A stretch of DNA of 17,881 nucleotides from Bog-366 sp964501985 (GCA_964501985.1 CAZCVY010000136.1:1-17881); one strand, 5' to 3'. Numbered from the stretch's first letter, positions 6,764 to 14,072 are shown. The notes: generated by a model not told the origin, from the letters alone. Translations and numbers: made by a program.

Positions 6764-7542
6764 CAAAAGAAGCCAATCCCCACCAAAAACTTGGTGATGA
6801 AAAAGTCGACCACCACGACGAGCACCGAGGCGACAACCATGGCCTGCGTAGTGGCGCGTCCAACGCCCTCCGTGCCGCCGGTTGTGTGCAACCCCTGGTA
6901 ACACCCAACGAGGGATATGAGGATGGCAAAAAAAAAGGGTTTGACGAGCCCCTGCGTGACATCGTGATATGTCAGAGCCTGATAGGCCGAAGTCCAATAC
7001 TCCTCCGTAGTCAAGCCCACCGTGTAAAAGCTGACGAAGTAACCGCCTAACATGCCGCAGAAATCCGCGAGGATGGTCAGGAGCGGCAGGGTGATAACGG
7101 TGGCGAACAAGCGCGGCATGACAAGTTTGCGGAGGGGGTCGGTGCCCAGAGCGCGCATCGCGTCAACTTGCTCACTGACCACCATCGAGCCGATTTCGGA
7201 AGCGATGCCGGAGCTGTTACGGCCAGCCATCATCAGCGCGGTGAGCACGGGTCCCAGCTCAAGAACCAGGCTTAAGGCGACCACCTTGCCCATCAATCCG
7301 ACTTCGCCGAAATTGGACAACGTGCGATACGATTGCAAGGCCAACACGCCGCCGGTGAAGAAGCCGATCAGCACAACAATGGGCAGGGAACCGAAGCCAA
7401 TCACGTCCATTTGCATGAGCGTGTCTACAAAGTAGTGGGGAGGCGTGAAGGCGTGCCGTACTGAGTCGACCAGCAGAAAGGTGAATTCCTGAACCGCCTG
7501 CACCCAGCGCTTCAAGGCACCTGTAATCATGGCCATGATCAT
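6763..7542 (-). CDS. mlaE: MlaE family ABC transporter permease
   Basis: Inner-membrane permease of the MCE lipid transport system (259 residues, family-typical length). It contains the family hallmark segment LELGPVLTALMMAGRNSSGIASEIGSM... followed by SEQVDAMRALGTDPLRKLVMPR (roughly 94-144), an amphipathic N-terminal helix and about five hydrophobic segments (near 50-70, 90-108, 145-175, 200-216 and 236-256). Start codons at 7542, 7536 and 7530 are all possible; 7536 has GGA about 5 nt upstream. The longest start lies 4 nt after the pyrD stop and the gene's stop overlaps mlaF by 1 nt, so the three are surely co-transcribed. No mlaB or mlaC homologue is in the window. Confidence 0.95.
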   Translation of the reverse strand: MIMAMITGALKRWVQAVQEFTFLLVDSVRHAFTPPHYFVDTLMQMDVIGFGSLPIVVLIGFFTGGVLALQSYRTLSNFGEVGLMGKVVALSLVLELGPVLTALMMAGRNSSGIASEIGSMVVSEQVDAMRALGTDPLRKLVMPRLFATVITLPLLTILADFCGMLGGYFVSFYTVGLTTEEYWTSAYQALTYHDVTQGLVKPFFFAILISLVGCYQGLHTTGGTEGVGRATTQAMVVASVLVVVVDFFITKFLVGIGFF

Positions 7543-7546
7543 CCGT

Positions 7547-8605
7547 TCACTTGGTTCGCTGTTCCGGAGTCCTCAGCGAGCCGACCAGGTCCGCGAGGTG
7601 CAGATGCTTGCGGCGGCAGTAATCGCGGATGCCTTCGACAATTCGAATCGAGGTCCCGGGGTCGTAAAAATTGGCGGTTCCCACTTGCACGGCGCGCGCC
7701 CCGGCGATGATGAATTCGAGCGCATCTTCGGTGCTGGCAATGCCGCCGATGCCGATGATGGGAATCTTCACGGCGCGCGCGGCCTGGTAAACCATGCGCA
7801 GGGCCACGGGTTTGATCCCCGGCCCAGAAAGTCCCGCCGTGATGTTGGAGATGCGCGGCGTGCGCGTTTCAACGTCGATAGCCATCCCTACAAAAGTGTT
7901 GACCAGGGAGAGCGCGTCGGCGCCCGCACCTTCCGCAACCCGCGCGAATAGCGCGATGTCGGTGACGTTCGGCGAGAGCTTGACGAAGAGTGGGTAGCGC
8001 GCGGCTTTTTTTGACGCGGCAACCACTTCGTCGGTCAAATGGGGGTCGCTGCCGTACACGATGCCACCACACCGCGTATTCGGGCAGGAAATATTCAACT
8101 CGTAGGCTGCGATGCCTTCGCCCTCATTGAGCATCTGAATGCATCGCACGTAGTCTTCCGTGGAATAGGCAAAGACGTTCACCACCGTGCGGGCTTTGAT
8201 GGTGCGTAGAAACGGCAGCTTCTCCCCGAGAAACCGCTTTGCCCCCACATTTTGAAGCCCGATGGCATTCAGCATTCCTGAGTCGGTTTCGTATATGCGG
8301 GGCGGGGGATTGCCCTCCATCGGCTCCGGCGAAATGCCCTTTACACAAATCGCACCAAGCTGGTTGAGGTCGATCAAGTGGGAAAATTCTTTCCCATAAC
8401 CGAAGGTCCCGCTGGCTGTCCACACCGGGTTCTGGAATCGCACGCCGGCAATCTCGACTTCAATTTGGGGAGAGAAATCTGCCGGAGTTGGCTGTGACGT
8501 TACCGTTCCCGCAGTCGCAACCGTTCTTCCGGCGCCGCCGCTCAGACTAATGGGATTCAGCCCTCGCTCACTCAATTCGGTTTTCCCGCTGGTGGTCTTT
8601 GCCAA
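7547..8605 (-). CDS. pyrD: Dihydroorotate dehydrogenase, class 1B catalytic subunit
   Basis: FMN enzyme that oxidises dihydroorotate to orotate in pyrimidine synthesis, passing electrons through PyrK to NAD+. The core begins at about residue 46 (QIEVEIAGVRFQNPVWTASGTFGYG). The catalytic Cys of the class 1 type is C174 in ELNISCPN, with FVKLSPNVTDI (207-217) and the FMN-binding GIGGIASTEDALEFIIAGARAVQVGTA region near 285-311. The protein is 352 residues from TTG 8605, with an unusual 45-residue Ser/Thr/Gly-rich N-terminal extension not needed for the fold. AGGGG lies 8 nt before the TTG, and an in-frame TTG at 8575 is an alternative. It follows pyrK by 17 nt and precedes mlaE by 4 nt. Confidence 0.96.
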   Translation of the reverse strand: MAKTTSGKTELSERGLNPISLSGGAGRTVATAGTVTSQPTPADFSPQIEVEIAGVRFQNPVWTASGTFGYGKEFSHLIDLNQLGAICVKGISPEPMEGNPPPRIYETDSGMLNAIGLQNVGAKRFLGEKLPFLRTIKARTVVNVFAYSTEDYVRCIQMLNEGEGIAAYELNISCPNTRCGGIVYGSDPHLTDEVVAASKKAARYPLFVKLSPNVTDIALFARVAEGAGADALSLVNTFVGMAIDVETRTPRISNITAGLSGPGIKPVALRMVYQAARAVKIPIIGIGGIASTEDALEFIIAGARAVQVGTANFYDPGTSIRIVEGIRDYCRRKHLHLADLVGSLRTPEQRTK

Positions 8606-8606
8606 T

Positions 8607-8637
8607 CCCTAACCCCTGATCTCTAATCCTTAATCCC
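8607..8637. repeat. CCCTAAyCCC-type short array at the pyrK-pyrD junction
   Basis: Degenerate 7-9 bp units (CCCTAAC, CCCTGATCT, CTAATCC, TTAATCC) span the last codons and stop of pyrK, the 17-nt gap, and the bases just before the pyrD TTG start. The AGGGG that serves as the pyrD ribosome binding site is part of this array. The same 12-mer TCCCTAACCCCT occurs at 4634-4645. Confidence 0.6.
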
Positions 8638-9504
8638 GAGCGTTTTGTCCGCATCCCAAACAATTTTGTCCGCCCAAAACACCGGCCCCTCCGTGCAGAC
8701 CCGCTGGTAGGCTTCATGGCCCGTTCCCTGGACGCGGATCGAGCAACCCAGGCAGACACCAAGCCCGCAGCCCATGCGGTTCTCCATGGAAACCAGGCAG
8801 GGGTGTCGAAAGCGCTTGGCCAACTCCACCGTGGCGTGTAGCATGGCCGTCGGACCGCACACCATAAGCAAGAACTTCTTGTTGGTGTGCTTCGTTAGAT
8901 ATTCCTCCAGCGGGCGGGTCACATAGCCACGATATCCCGCCGAACCGTTTTCCGTGGCCAGCAGCATGGCACGAGCCACCGGCTTGAAGTCCTGCACCCC
9001 CACCAAATCGTCTTTAGTGCGCGCCCCGAAAAAAAGCCGCTGTTTGAACCCCGCCTCGGCTAATCGCCTTGCTGGAAGCAGTAGTGCCGCGATGCCGATG
9101 CCGCCTGCCACGTGGAGAATTTCGTCGCATTCGTGCGCACACGGAAGGTACTCCTCCTCAAAAAAGCCGTGGCCGAGGGGCGCGAGCAACCCTACCTTAT
9201 CGCCGGGCTTGAGTTCCGCCATCAAGCGCGTGCCTCGTCCCACGATTTTGAACAGAAGCTGAAGGATGCGCGGCGCAGGCGGCTGCCGCGACGAACCAGA
9301 GCGGCCGCCATTGGTCGTCTGGACGTCAAAGATGCTCATGGGGCGGCGCAGCAGCACGTCAGACCGGCCGAGGATTCGCACCATGGCGAACTGGCCCGGG
9401 CGCACCGCCGGCGCTTGTCGCGGAGCATCCAAACTCAGCAGGAAATGGCTGCCCGTGAGGGAGCGATTCTCGATGACAGCCACAGTTTCGTCGTACATCG
9501 CCAC
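8623..9504 (-). CDS. pyrK: Dihydroorotate dehydrogenase electron transfer subunit
   Basis: FAD and [2Fe-2S] subunit that couples PyrD to NAD+ (293 residues, somewhat longer than the usual 250-270). Motifs in order: RRPMS at 53-57 (flavin binding), GGIGIA at 134-139 (nucleotide binding), CGP at 216-218, and the cluster ligands C246, C251, C254 and C270 in the pattern GCGLGVCLGC...VCTEGPVF. All four cysteines are present. The frame opens at GTG 9504, and ATG at 9498 (MYDETVAV) is an equally good start; neither has a strong ribosome binding site. The C-terminal residues GIKD are encoded by repeat sequence at the pyrD junction. Its pairing with pyrD distinguishes it from other ferredoxin-reductase-like proteins. 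Confidence 0.94.
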   Translation of the reverse strand: MAMYDETVAVIENRSLTGSHFLLSLDAPRQAPAVRPGQFAMVRILGRSDVLLRRPMSIFDVQTTNGGRSGSSRQPPAPRILQLLFKIVGRGTRLMAELKPGDKVGLLAPLGHGFFEEEYLPCAHECDEILHVAGGIGIAALLLPARRLAEAGFKQRLFFGARTKDDLVGVQDFKPVARAMLLATENGSAGYRGYVTRPLEEYLTKHTNKKFLLMVCGPTAMLHATVELAKRFRHPCLVSMENRMGCGLGVCLGCSIRVQGTGHEAYQRVCTEGPVFWADKIVWDADKTLGIKD

Positions 9505-9515
9505 TATGCTACCAC

Positions 9516-9581
9516 AGGTGTCAGGTGACAGGTGTTAGGTGTCAGGAATCCTCTCAAACCTGTTACCTGATCCCTGACACC
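9516..9581. terminator. Inverted 7-bp arrays between the hydrolase gene and pyrK
   Basis: Five heptamers of AGGTGTC type (9516-9550) face three of ACCTGTT type (9558-9581), giving a long imperfect stem with a short loop. It occupies nearly the whole 82-bp spacer, beginning just past the TAA of the hydrolase gene as the minus strand is read. It may end or process the upstream transcript before pyrK. There is no U-tract. Confidence 0.65.
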
Positions 9582-9586
9582 TTCCT

Positions 9587-10351
9587 TTACAAGTGTTTCT
9601 CGATCCATCGGCGGATGTGGGGAATGGAGCTGCGGGGAAACTTGTGGGGGGAATTGTAAAAACGAAAATCGAGCGTGGCGGCCCGCTGCGCCAGTTGGCG
9701 GCGGAACTCCAGATTCTTCTCCCGCGAATACCATTCATCGTTTTTAGCGGCGATGTGCAGCACGTGCGTGAACGCGGGCCGGTAGTGCGGATTCTCCATC
9801 CAATCGCCGGGAACACCTCCGCACACGCTGACGGCGCCGCGAATCGCTCGCGGGTGGGTAAACACATAGCGGTAGTTGAGGGCGCAGGCCTGCGAAAAAG
9901 CCACCAGGAAGATTCGCTTGGGGTCGGCGCGGTAGTTCCGCACGGCATGCTGAATGATCGTTTCCAGGTCCCGGTGGTGGAGCTGGATGGATTCCTCCAT
10001 TTTGTATGTCGTACCCCAGCCAAAGCCCACCCGAAAATTTGTGCGGTTTTTGCCGAAGTCGCGAAGAAATTGGTACGGGCCCTGCAGGGACATCACCACC
10101 ATGTTGCCATTGGCGATGTGCTGGGCCACTCGCATCATGGAATCCTTATTCCCTTCGTAACCGTGTAGCCCAATCAGCAACGGCCAGCGCCTGCGCGCGG
10201 CATGATTGCGCGGCAGCTCAAGTTCGTAGTAGCGGCGAATCGCGGTGCGAAAGAATTTTTCCATAGCAGCAGTAACGATTCGGGTCAGGGCGCGATCTTC
10301 CAGCGCATGGCTCGTCCCGCACAAGCGAAAAATAAATCTTAGCACATCCAC
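9587..10351 (-). CDS. Predicted alpha/beta-hydrolase (esterase-like)
   Basis: Protein of 254 residues from GTG 10351 with an esterase/PHB-depolymerase-like alpha/beta-hydrolase layout. Visible are the oxyanion-hole loop LIGLHGYEGN (59-68), a likely nucleophile S153 in VAFSQACALNYR, a possible acid D205 in AAKNDEWY and a likely base H236 in YNSPHKFP. The nucleophile elbow reads A-F-S-Q-A rather than GxSxG, which is unusual. There is no signal peptide, so it is probably cytoplasmic. The substrate cannot be inferred. GGGG lies 5 nt before GTG 10351; GTG 10345 and ATG 10264 are alternatives. It is the first gene of the minus-strand run toward pyrK, but a hairpin separates the two, so shared expression is unproven. 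Confidence 0.7.
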   Translation of the reverse strand: MDVLRFIFRLCGTSHALEDRALTRIVTAAMEKFFRTAIRRYYELELPRNHAARRRWPLLIGLHGYEGNKDSMMRVAQHIANGNMVVMSLQGPYQFLRDFGKNRTNFRVGFGWGTTYKMEESIQLHHRDLETIIQHAVRNYRADPKRIFLVAFSQACALNYRYVFTHPRAIRGAVSVCGGVPGDWMENPHYRPAFTHVLHIAAKNDEWYSREKNLEFRRQLAQRAATLDFRFYNSPHKFPRSSIPHIRRWIEKHL

Positions 10352-10666
10352 TCTGACCCCAGTCGCGGCGCGGTTTCGGCGTGCATCGATTGGGCATCAG
10401 TCGAGCATCTAGATGTTTAGGCTTGGTTCGATGTACAGGCGCGAGATTTGGACCTTTTCCGAATCGTGGGGTATCAGGGCGAGGTAACGGAAAATCCGCT
10501 GAAGTCGGCGCGGAGCTGATGAAATGATTGATGTGGAAGGCAAACCAACGGCCAGTCCGTTGGCACCGCTATCAGCTGCTTGGGCAAACTACAAAGCAGG
10601 GCAGTTCCACGGGCCTCAGTGAAGTTTACTGATTCTGTGCCGATAAGCCTATCGGAGGGCATACCC
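10352..10666 (+). other. Divergent 315-bp spacer with structured leader upstream of the M48 protease
   Basis: No gene is supported here. Near the plus-strand gene the sequence folds well on inspection: CCAACGG (10545-10551) pairs with CCGTTGG (10557-10563) around a 5-nt loop, and CTGCTT (10576-10581) pairs with AAGCAG (10594-10599) around a 12-nt loop. GGCAAAC occurs twice, at 10539-10545 just before the first stem and at 10583-10589 inside the second loop. This could be a cis-acting leader RNA. It does not match a riboswitch class I can name. The spacer should also hold the promoter of the minus-strand hydrolase gene; I saw no clear boxes. Confidence 0.4.
10640..10659 (+). promoter_or_regulatory. 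Strong ribosome binding site partly inside a hairpin
   Basis: GGAGGG (10654-10659) lies 7 nt before the protease ATG at 10667 and fixes that start. A 6-bp perfect stem, CCGATA (10640-10645) with TATCGG (10650-10655) around the loop AGCC, uses the first two G residues of the site. Folding could reduce ribosome access. Confidence 0.6.
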
Positions 10667-11599
10667 ATGGGAGTGCTGCGGCTGCTTAGCCGGCGCGTGT
10701 TCGGCTTGTGTCTCGCGGTGTTTCTGCCGGCGGCAGTATTCGGGGCGGCCGGTGAGAACTTATTGCCAGATGGCGTTTGCGGTAATCGACAAACCATGTT
10801 GCAGGCCTCCGAGACAGGCAGTGCTATGGTGCAGCAGGCTTTTGCCGAGGGCATGCCCTGGGGGGAAAAATCCCTGAATGAATATGTTAACCGATTGGGG
10901 CAGAGCCTAGCCCGCAGCAGCGGAAGCCCACAGGCCTTTTCCTTTTATATTCTCTACAACCCTACGGTTAACGCGCAGGCTTTTCCCGGTGGATACATCG
11001 TGGTTAATTCTGGAGTGATCAGCTTGGCGGAAAGTGAAGCTGAACTGGCATCGGTTTTGTCCCACGAAATCGCCCACGAGAATTCGTGTGATTGGCGATC
11101 AGCGCCGCGCAAGGGCAATCTTCTCGAATTAATCTTTGTGGTTCCCACTGTGATGTTGGGAGGGCCGGCGGGGATCGTTATCGCGTCCGGGGGCAGTTGG
11201 GCGGCGACGTTGGCGCGCGCCCGGAGCGCTCGCACGACCGAGGAGCGGGCGGACCGCTTGGCGGCCGAGTACCTCGTTCGTGCCGGCTATGATCCTCATG
11301 CCGCGGCGGAGTTCTTTCAGCGGCTCCAGGTGGAACAGGAGCGCGGCGGGGGAGACGCTGCCGGTCTCCTGGCCACGCATCCGCGCACCGTCGATCGTCA
11401 AAGGAACCTGGAGAAAATCATTCCCCGTTTGCCCCCTCCGGAATTCGCCCAGCACGACGAGGCGGAATTTCTTCGCATGCGAAGCGCCGTCCGGGAGTAC
11501 GACGAGATGTACTCGCGACTGGTGGGCGTGCGCGTGCCTGGAAATGACCCCCCTTCACCCCAACTCTCGCGCCGCGCGCCCACAAATACCACACCCTAG
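10667..11599 (+). CDS. Secreted M48 family zinc metalloprotease
   Basis: Predicted exported peptidase of 310 residues, BepA/LoiP-like. An N-terminal signal peptide (RR then a hydrophobic stretch at about 11-27, VFGLCLAVFLPAAVFGAAG) suggests periplasmic or envelope location. The zinc site is HEIAH at 133-137, with E192 of the E-x-x-A-D motif (192-196) as third ligand and RAGYDP following (205-210), all as expected for M48. A moderately hydrophobic segment lies at about 154-180. The C-terminus is Pro-rich without a clear TPR domain, unlike BepA. The frame is open upstream to 10580, but GGAGGG at 7 nt and the signal peptide fix the start at ATG 10667. A role in envelope protein quality control is likely from the family; the substrate is unknown. 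Confidence 0.92.
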   Translation: MGVLRLLSRRVFGLCLAVFLPAAVFGAAGENLLPDGVCGNRQTMLQASETGSAMVQQAFAEGMPWGEKSLNEYVNRLGQSLARSSGSPQAFSFYILYNPTVNAQAFPGGYIVVNSGVISLAESEAELASVLSHEIAHENSCDWRSAPRKGNLLELIFVVPTVMLGGPAGIVIASGGSWAATLARARSARTTEERADRLAAEYLVRAGYDPHAAAEFFQRLQVEQERGGGDAAGLLATHPRTVDRQRNLEKIIPRLPPPEFAQHDEAEFLRMRSAVREYDEMYSRLVGVRVPGNDPPSPQLSRRAPTNTTP

Positions 11600-11634
11600 G
11601 AATATCGTTCACGATTCCCCCGTCCCTCAGCCAC

Positions 11635-11663
11635 TTGGAGTTTTGACGAGCGTCGCCTACAAT
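11635..11663 (+). promoter_or_regulatory. Possible promoter of the CorC/HlyC-like gene
   Basis: TACAAT (11658-11663) is a good -10 box. A weak -35 (TTGGAG, 11635-11640) lies 17 bp upstream. The start would fall near 11670, leaving a leader of about 14 nt that contains AGGTG before ATG 11684. The 84-bp gap after the protease gene fits an independent promoter, but the -35 is poor. Confidence 0.4.
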
Positions 11664-11683
11664 AGTCCACTTCCAGGTGCAGC

Positions 11684-13075
11684 ATGTTCGTCTTACTCAA
11701 AGCCTCTTTGATCATCGGTTTGGTGGCGTTGAATGCTTTCTTCGTTGCCACGGAATATGCTCTGCTGAGTGTTCGGCGCACCCGCCTTGAGCAGCTTTCC
11801 AACGAAGGCAATTCGCAGGCAAATCTGGTGCTCACCTTGCTTTCCGATATGGTGGCACTGTTTTCCGGGACGCAGTTGGGCATCACTGTCATCAGCCTGC
11901 TGATGGGCTGGATGGGCGAAGCCATCATGGCTGATGCTATTGAGCACTCGCTGGAGGGGTATCTTGACCGGTTTGCGCGCGCGGCAGTGGCTCACTCGAT
12001 TTCGGTCGGCATCGCCTTTCTGCTCATCACCATGCTGCTGATGGTGTTGGGTGAACTCGTCCCCAAAGCATTGGCATACGACAACGCGGAACAGTTTGCA
12101 TTGGGAGTCGCGCGGCCCATGTTCTTTTTCCTGAAGCTGAGCCGCTACCCCGTCCGCCTGCTCGACACCCTGGCCAACGGAGTACTGCATTCGCTGCGCG
12201 GCCATCCGGGCCGAATCCACGGGCCGCTGCCCACAGCCGAAGAAGTCAAACTGATTGTTTCCGGGATTCGTAAGCGCGGTCTGCTCGATGAGGAACAAGA
12301 GGAGATGATTCACAGCGTCTTCGATTTGGACCGGGTTCGCGTGCGCGAAATCATGGTCCCATGGAACCGCATCACCTGTCTGCCGGTGACAGCAGATCTG
12401 GGGACGCTGCTTGACCGTGTGGTGCGGGACCAACACTCCCGAATTCCTATTTATGATGGCCTGCCTGATCAGATTGTTGGCGTCCTGTACACCAAGGATT
12501 TGCTTGGGGTCATGGCGGAAAGGGCGCGCGCCTTAACCGCGCCGGGCACAGCCTTCGACCTGCGCACCATCCTTCACCAGCCGATGATTGTTCCCGAGGC
12601 GATGTCGTTAACCCAGATGTTGAAGGAGGCCCGGCGGCGGCATTCGCAGATGGCGCTCGTGGTGGACGAGTTTGGAACCTTTGTAGGCCTGGTGACAATT
12701 GAAGATGTGTTGGAACAGATTGTGGGTGAGATTCAGGATGAGTACGACCGCGAGGAAGACGCTATCCGCAAGGTGGGGGAAAACGTTCTTGTGGTTGATG
12801 CCTCGATGAGTCTGCGCGATCTGGCCAGCGAGCGCGATATCGTCCTGCCGCGCGGCGCGGGGTACGAAACTCTTGCGGGGTTTGCACTGGCGCAACTGGG
12901 ATTTATCCCGCACGGCGGGGAGAGTTTCGTCTTTGAGTCCCGCCGCTACAAGGTCTTAGAGGTGGAAGGCCGCCGCGTCTCGAAGATTCGAATTGAAACC
13001 CTGCCGCTGGAACCAAGGGAAGCGGAAGCGAGTAGCCAGAAACGAGGAAATAGCCGCACCTATTCCGGCTCCTGA
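11684..13075 (+). CDS. CNNM/CBS/CorC-domain membrane protein (HlyC/CorC family)
   Basis: Inner-membrane protein of 463 residues in the usual three-part order. A DUF21/CNNM transmembrane domain covers about 1-185 (FFVATEYALLSVRRTRLEQL is its hallmark), with hydrophobic spans near 4-24, 50-76 and 105-130. A CBS pair covers about 215-335 (VREIMVPWNRI, SRIPIYDGLPDQIVGVLYTKDLL, SQMALVVDEFGTFVGLVTIEDVLEQIVGEIQDEYD). A CorC_HlyC domain covers about 355-435. Relatives act in Mg2+ or Co2+ efflux or homeostasis; the old hemolysin label is not functional evidence. The CBS pair may sense nucleotides. AGGTG lies 5 nt before the ATG. The last residues (SSQKRGNSRTYSGS) come from spacer-type repeat sequence and overlap the end of the opposing gene by 16 bp. 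Confidence 0.94.
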   Translation: MFVLLKASLIIGLVALNAFFVATEYALLSVRRTRLEQLSNEGNSQANLVLTLLSDMVALFSGTQLGITVISLLMGWMGEAIMADAIEHSLEGYLDRFARAAVAHSISVGIAFLLITMLLMVLGELVPKALAYDNAEQFALGVARPMFFFLKLSRYPVRLLDTLANGVLHSLRGHPGRIHGPLPTAEEVKLIVSGIRKRGLLDEEQEEMIHSVFDLDRVRVREIMVPWNRITCLPVTADLGTLLDRVVRDQHSRIPIYDGLPDQIVGVLYTKDLLGVMAERARALTAPGTAFDLRTILHQPMIVPEAMSLTQMLKEARRRHSQMALVVDEFGTFVGLVTIEDVLEQIVGEIQDEYDREEDAIRKVGENVLVVDASMSLRDLASERDIVLPRGAGYETLAGFALAQLGFIPHGGESFVFESRRYKVLEVEGRRVSKIRIETLPLEPREAEASSQKRGNSRTYSGS

Positions 13076-13100
13076 TTTTTGGCCTCTGGTTCGTTGCTTC
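13025..13100. terminator. Inverted repeat at the convergent, overlapping gene ends
   Basis: The segment 13025-13053 and the segment 13060-13100 are imperfect reverse complements (for example GAAGC...AGCCAGA against TCTGG...GCTTC) around a 6-nt loop. The repeat includes the last codons and stops of both converging genes and could serve both as a terminator. An A/T run (ATTTTT) lies at 13075-13080 within the right arm. Confidence 0.5.
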
Positions 13101-13899
13101 CCAACATTATGGACACATCCACGCCCCGATTCGCGTTCAGAATTTTCGCGGCCGAGCCCCGATTCGTGCAGATTTCGATATAGCCCGAACTGCCTACAAT
13201 GGCGAACAGTTCCCATGGCTTGCCCATCGAATACGCCAGGTTCAGCCGAGTTATTTCCTGCTGGTTGATGATGATCTTGAAGGAGGGAGGGTTCTCCGCA
13301 AAAAGCTGGGGGATGTCTTCCGGCCTCAGATTGCTAATGATGTTGCCAAACTTGTCAACCTTCAGGGCGACGCCTTTAATGAAGCTGTCGCTCACCCATT
13401 TGGGCTTGGGGGAGGAGAATTTGATGTAATCACTGATGGGCTCGCCGAATTTATGAACTTCCACCCCTTTGCTCAGCCAGCCGGCGACCGGAGCGAAGGT
13501 GTCGCGCCCCTGAAATGTGGCGCTGACAGGATTGAGGAAATAATGATCAGAGGTAATGTGGCGAACCTCGACGCTCTCCTCCCGCTCGTAGATCAACGAT
13601 AGCACGCCATTATCCGGGGCGACGAATCTGTATGCGAGGCTGCTAGCCAGTAAGGGGCGGCGCGCTGTTCCCACTCCCGGGTCAACTACCACCAGGTGAA
13701 TCGTATCAGATGGAAAGAAGCGATAGCTTTGAGCCAGCGCAAAGGCGCCGTCGAAGATGTCGTAGGAGGCCACCTTGTGAGTGATGTCCACAATTTCGAC
13801 GTCGGGATTGATGTTGTAGATGACGCCTTTCATTGTGCCAACGAAGTGGTCGTTGGTGCCAAAGTCTGTTATCAAAGTAATAATGGGCTTGCGGGCCAA
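13060..13899 (-). CDS. DUF62 SAM hydrolase (SAM hydroxide adenosyltransferase family)
   Basis: Enzyme of 279 residues in the family that splits S-adenosylmethionine to adenosine and methionine using activated water (relatives include halogenases). Visible are ITLITDFGTNDHFVG at 7-21, VVDPGVGTARRPLL at 71-84 with D73 and R80 matching the catalytic Asp and Arg, and VDKFGNIISNL (181-191) in the C-terminal domain. The third catalytic position, usually His in TFHGRD, is Q130 (TFQGRDTFAP; codon CAG), so activity may differ. The frame opens at TTG 13920, but TTG 13899 has AGGAG at exactly 6 nt upstream and matches the N-terminus of homologues, so I use it. The C-terminal NEPEAKNQEPE tail is repeat-derived. 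Its role in the cell is unclear. Confidence 0.9.
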   Translation of the reverse strand: MARKPIITLITDFGTNDHFVGTMKGVIYNINPDVEIVDITHKVASYDIFDGAFALAQSYRFFPSDTIHLVVVDPGVGTARRPLLASSLAYRFVAPDNGVLSLIYEREESVEVRHITSDHYFLNPVSATFQGRDTFAPVAGWLSKGVEVHKFGEPISDYIKFSSPKPKWVSDSFIKGVALKVDKFGNIISNLRPEDIPQLFAENPPSFKIIINQQEITRLNLAYSMGKPWELFAIVGSSGYIEICTNRGSAAKILNANRGVDVSIMLGSNEPEAKNQEPE

Positions 13900-13937
13900 A
13901 GTTTTCTCCTGTTCTGGCAATGGGTCAACTTGATTTC

Positions 13938-13985
13938 GTAGCGGCGAGTTTACCTCGCCATATGGCGGCCTAAAGCCGCCTCTAC
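13938..13985. repeat. 48-bp REP-like double hairpin
   Basis: An imperfect palindrome bounded by GTAG and CTAC and centred on GCCATATGGC. Each half folds into its own hairpin: GGCGAG with CTCGCC, and GGCGGC with GCCGCC. This gives a twin-hairpin shape typical of REP/BIME-type elements. It lies just upstream of the SAM hydrolase gene. Confidence 0.75.
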
Positions 13986-14072
13986 ATCCGATGAGAGATA
14001 CCCAACCGGCGAGACGATCTCGTCCGCAAAGGGATTATAGTGGAGGGCTTATCCGTCAGCGAAGAGGACACA

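Noticed and set aside
10530..10660. c-di-GMP-I (GEMM) riboswitch upstream of the protease
   Set aside because: GGCAAAC and a CACGGGCCT-like piece occur, but the conserved ACGCAAAGCC strand and the GNRA loop are not in the required places. Kept only as an unclassified structured leader.
10667..11599. Missing zinc ligand in the M48 protease (RAD where EAD is frequent)
   Set aside because: The ligand Glu sits four residues before the Asp in E-x-x-A-D, and E192 is present, so the site looks complete.
11643..11663. TTGACG followed by TACAAT as a promoter
   Set aside because: The boxes are only 9 bp apart. The weaker TTGGAG at 17 bp was recorded instead.
11693..12436. Minus-strand frame of 247 codons inside the CorC-like gene
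   Set aside because: His/Gln-rich antisense translation, typical of a shadow frame of a GC-rich gene.
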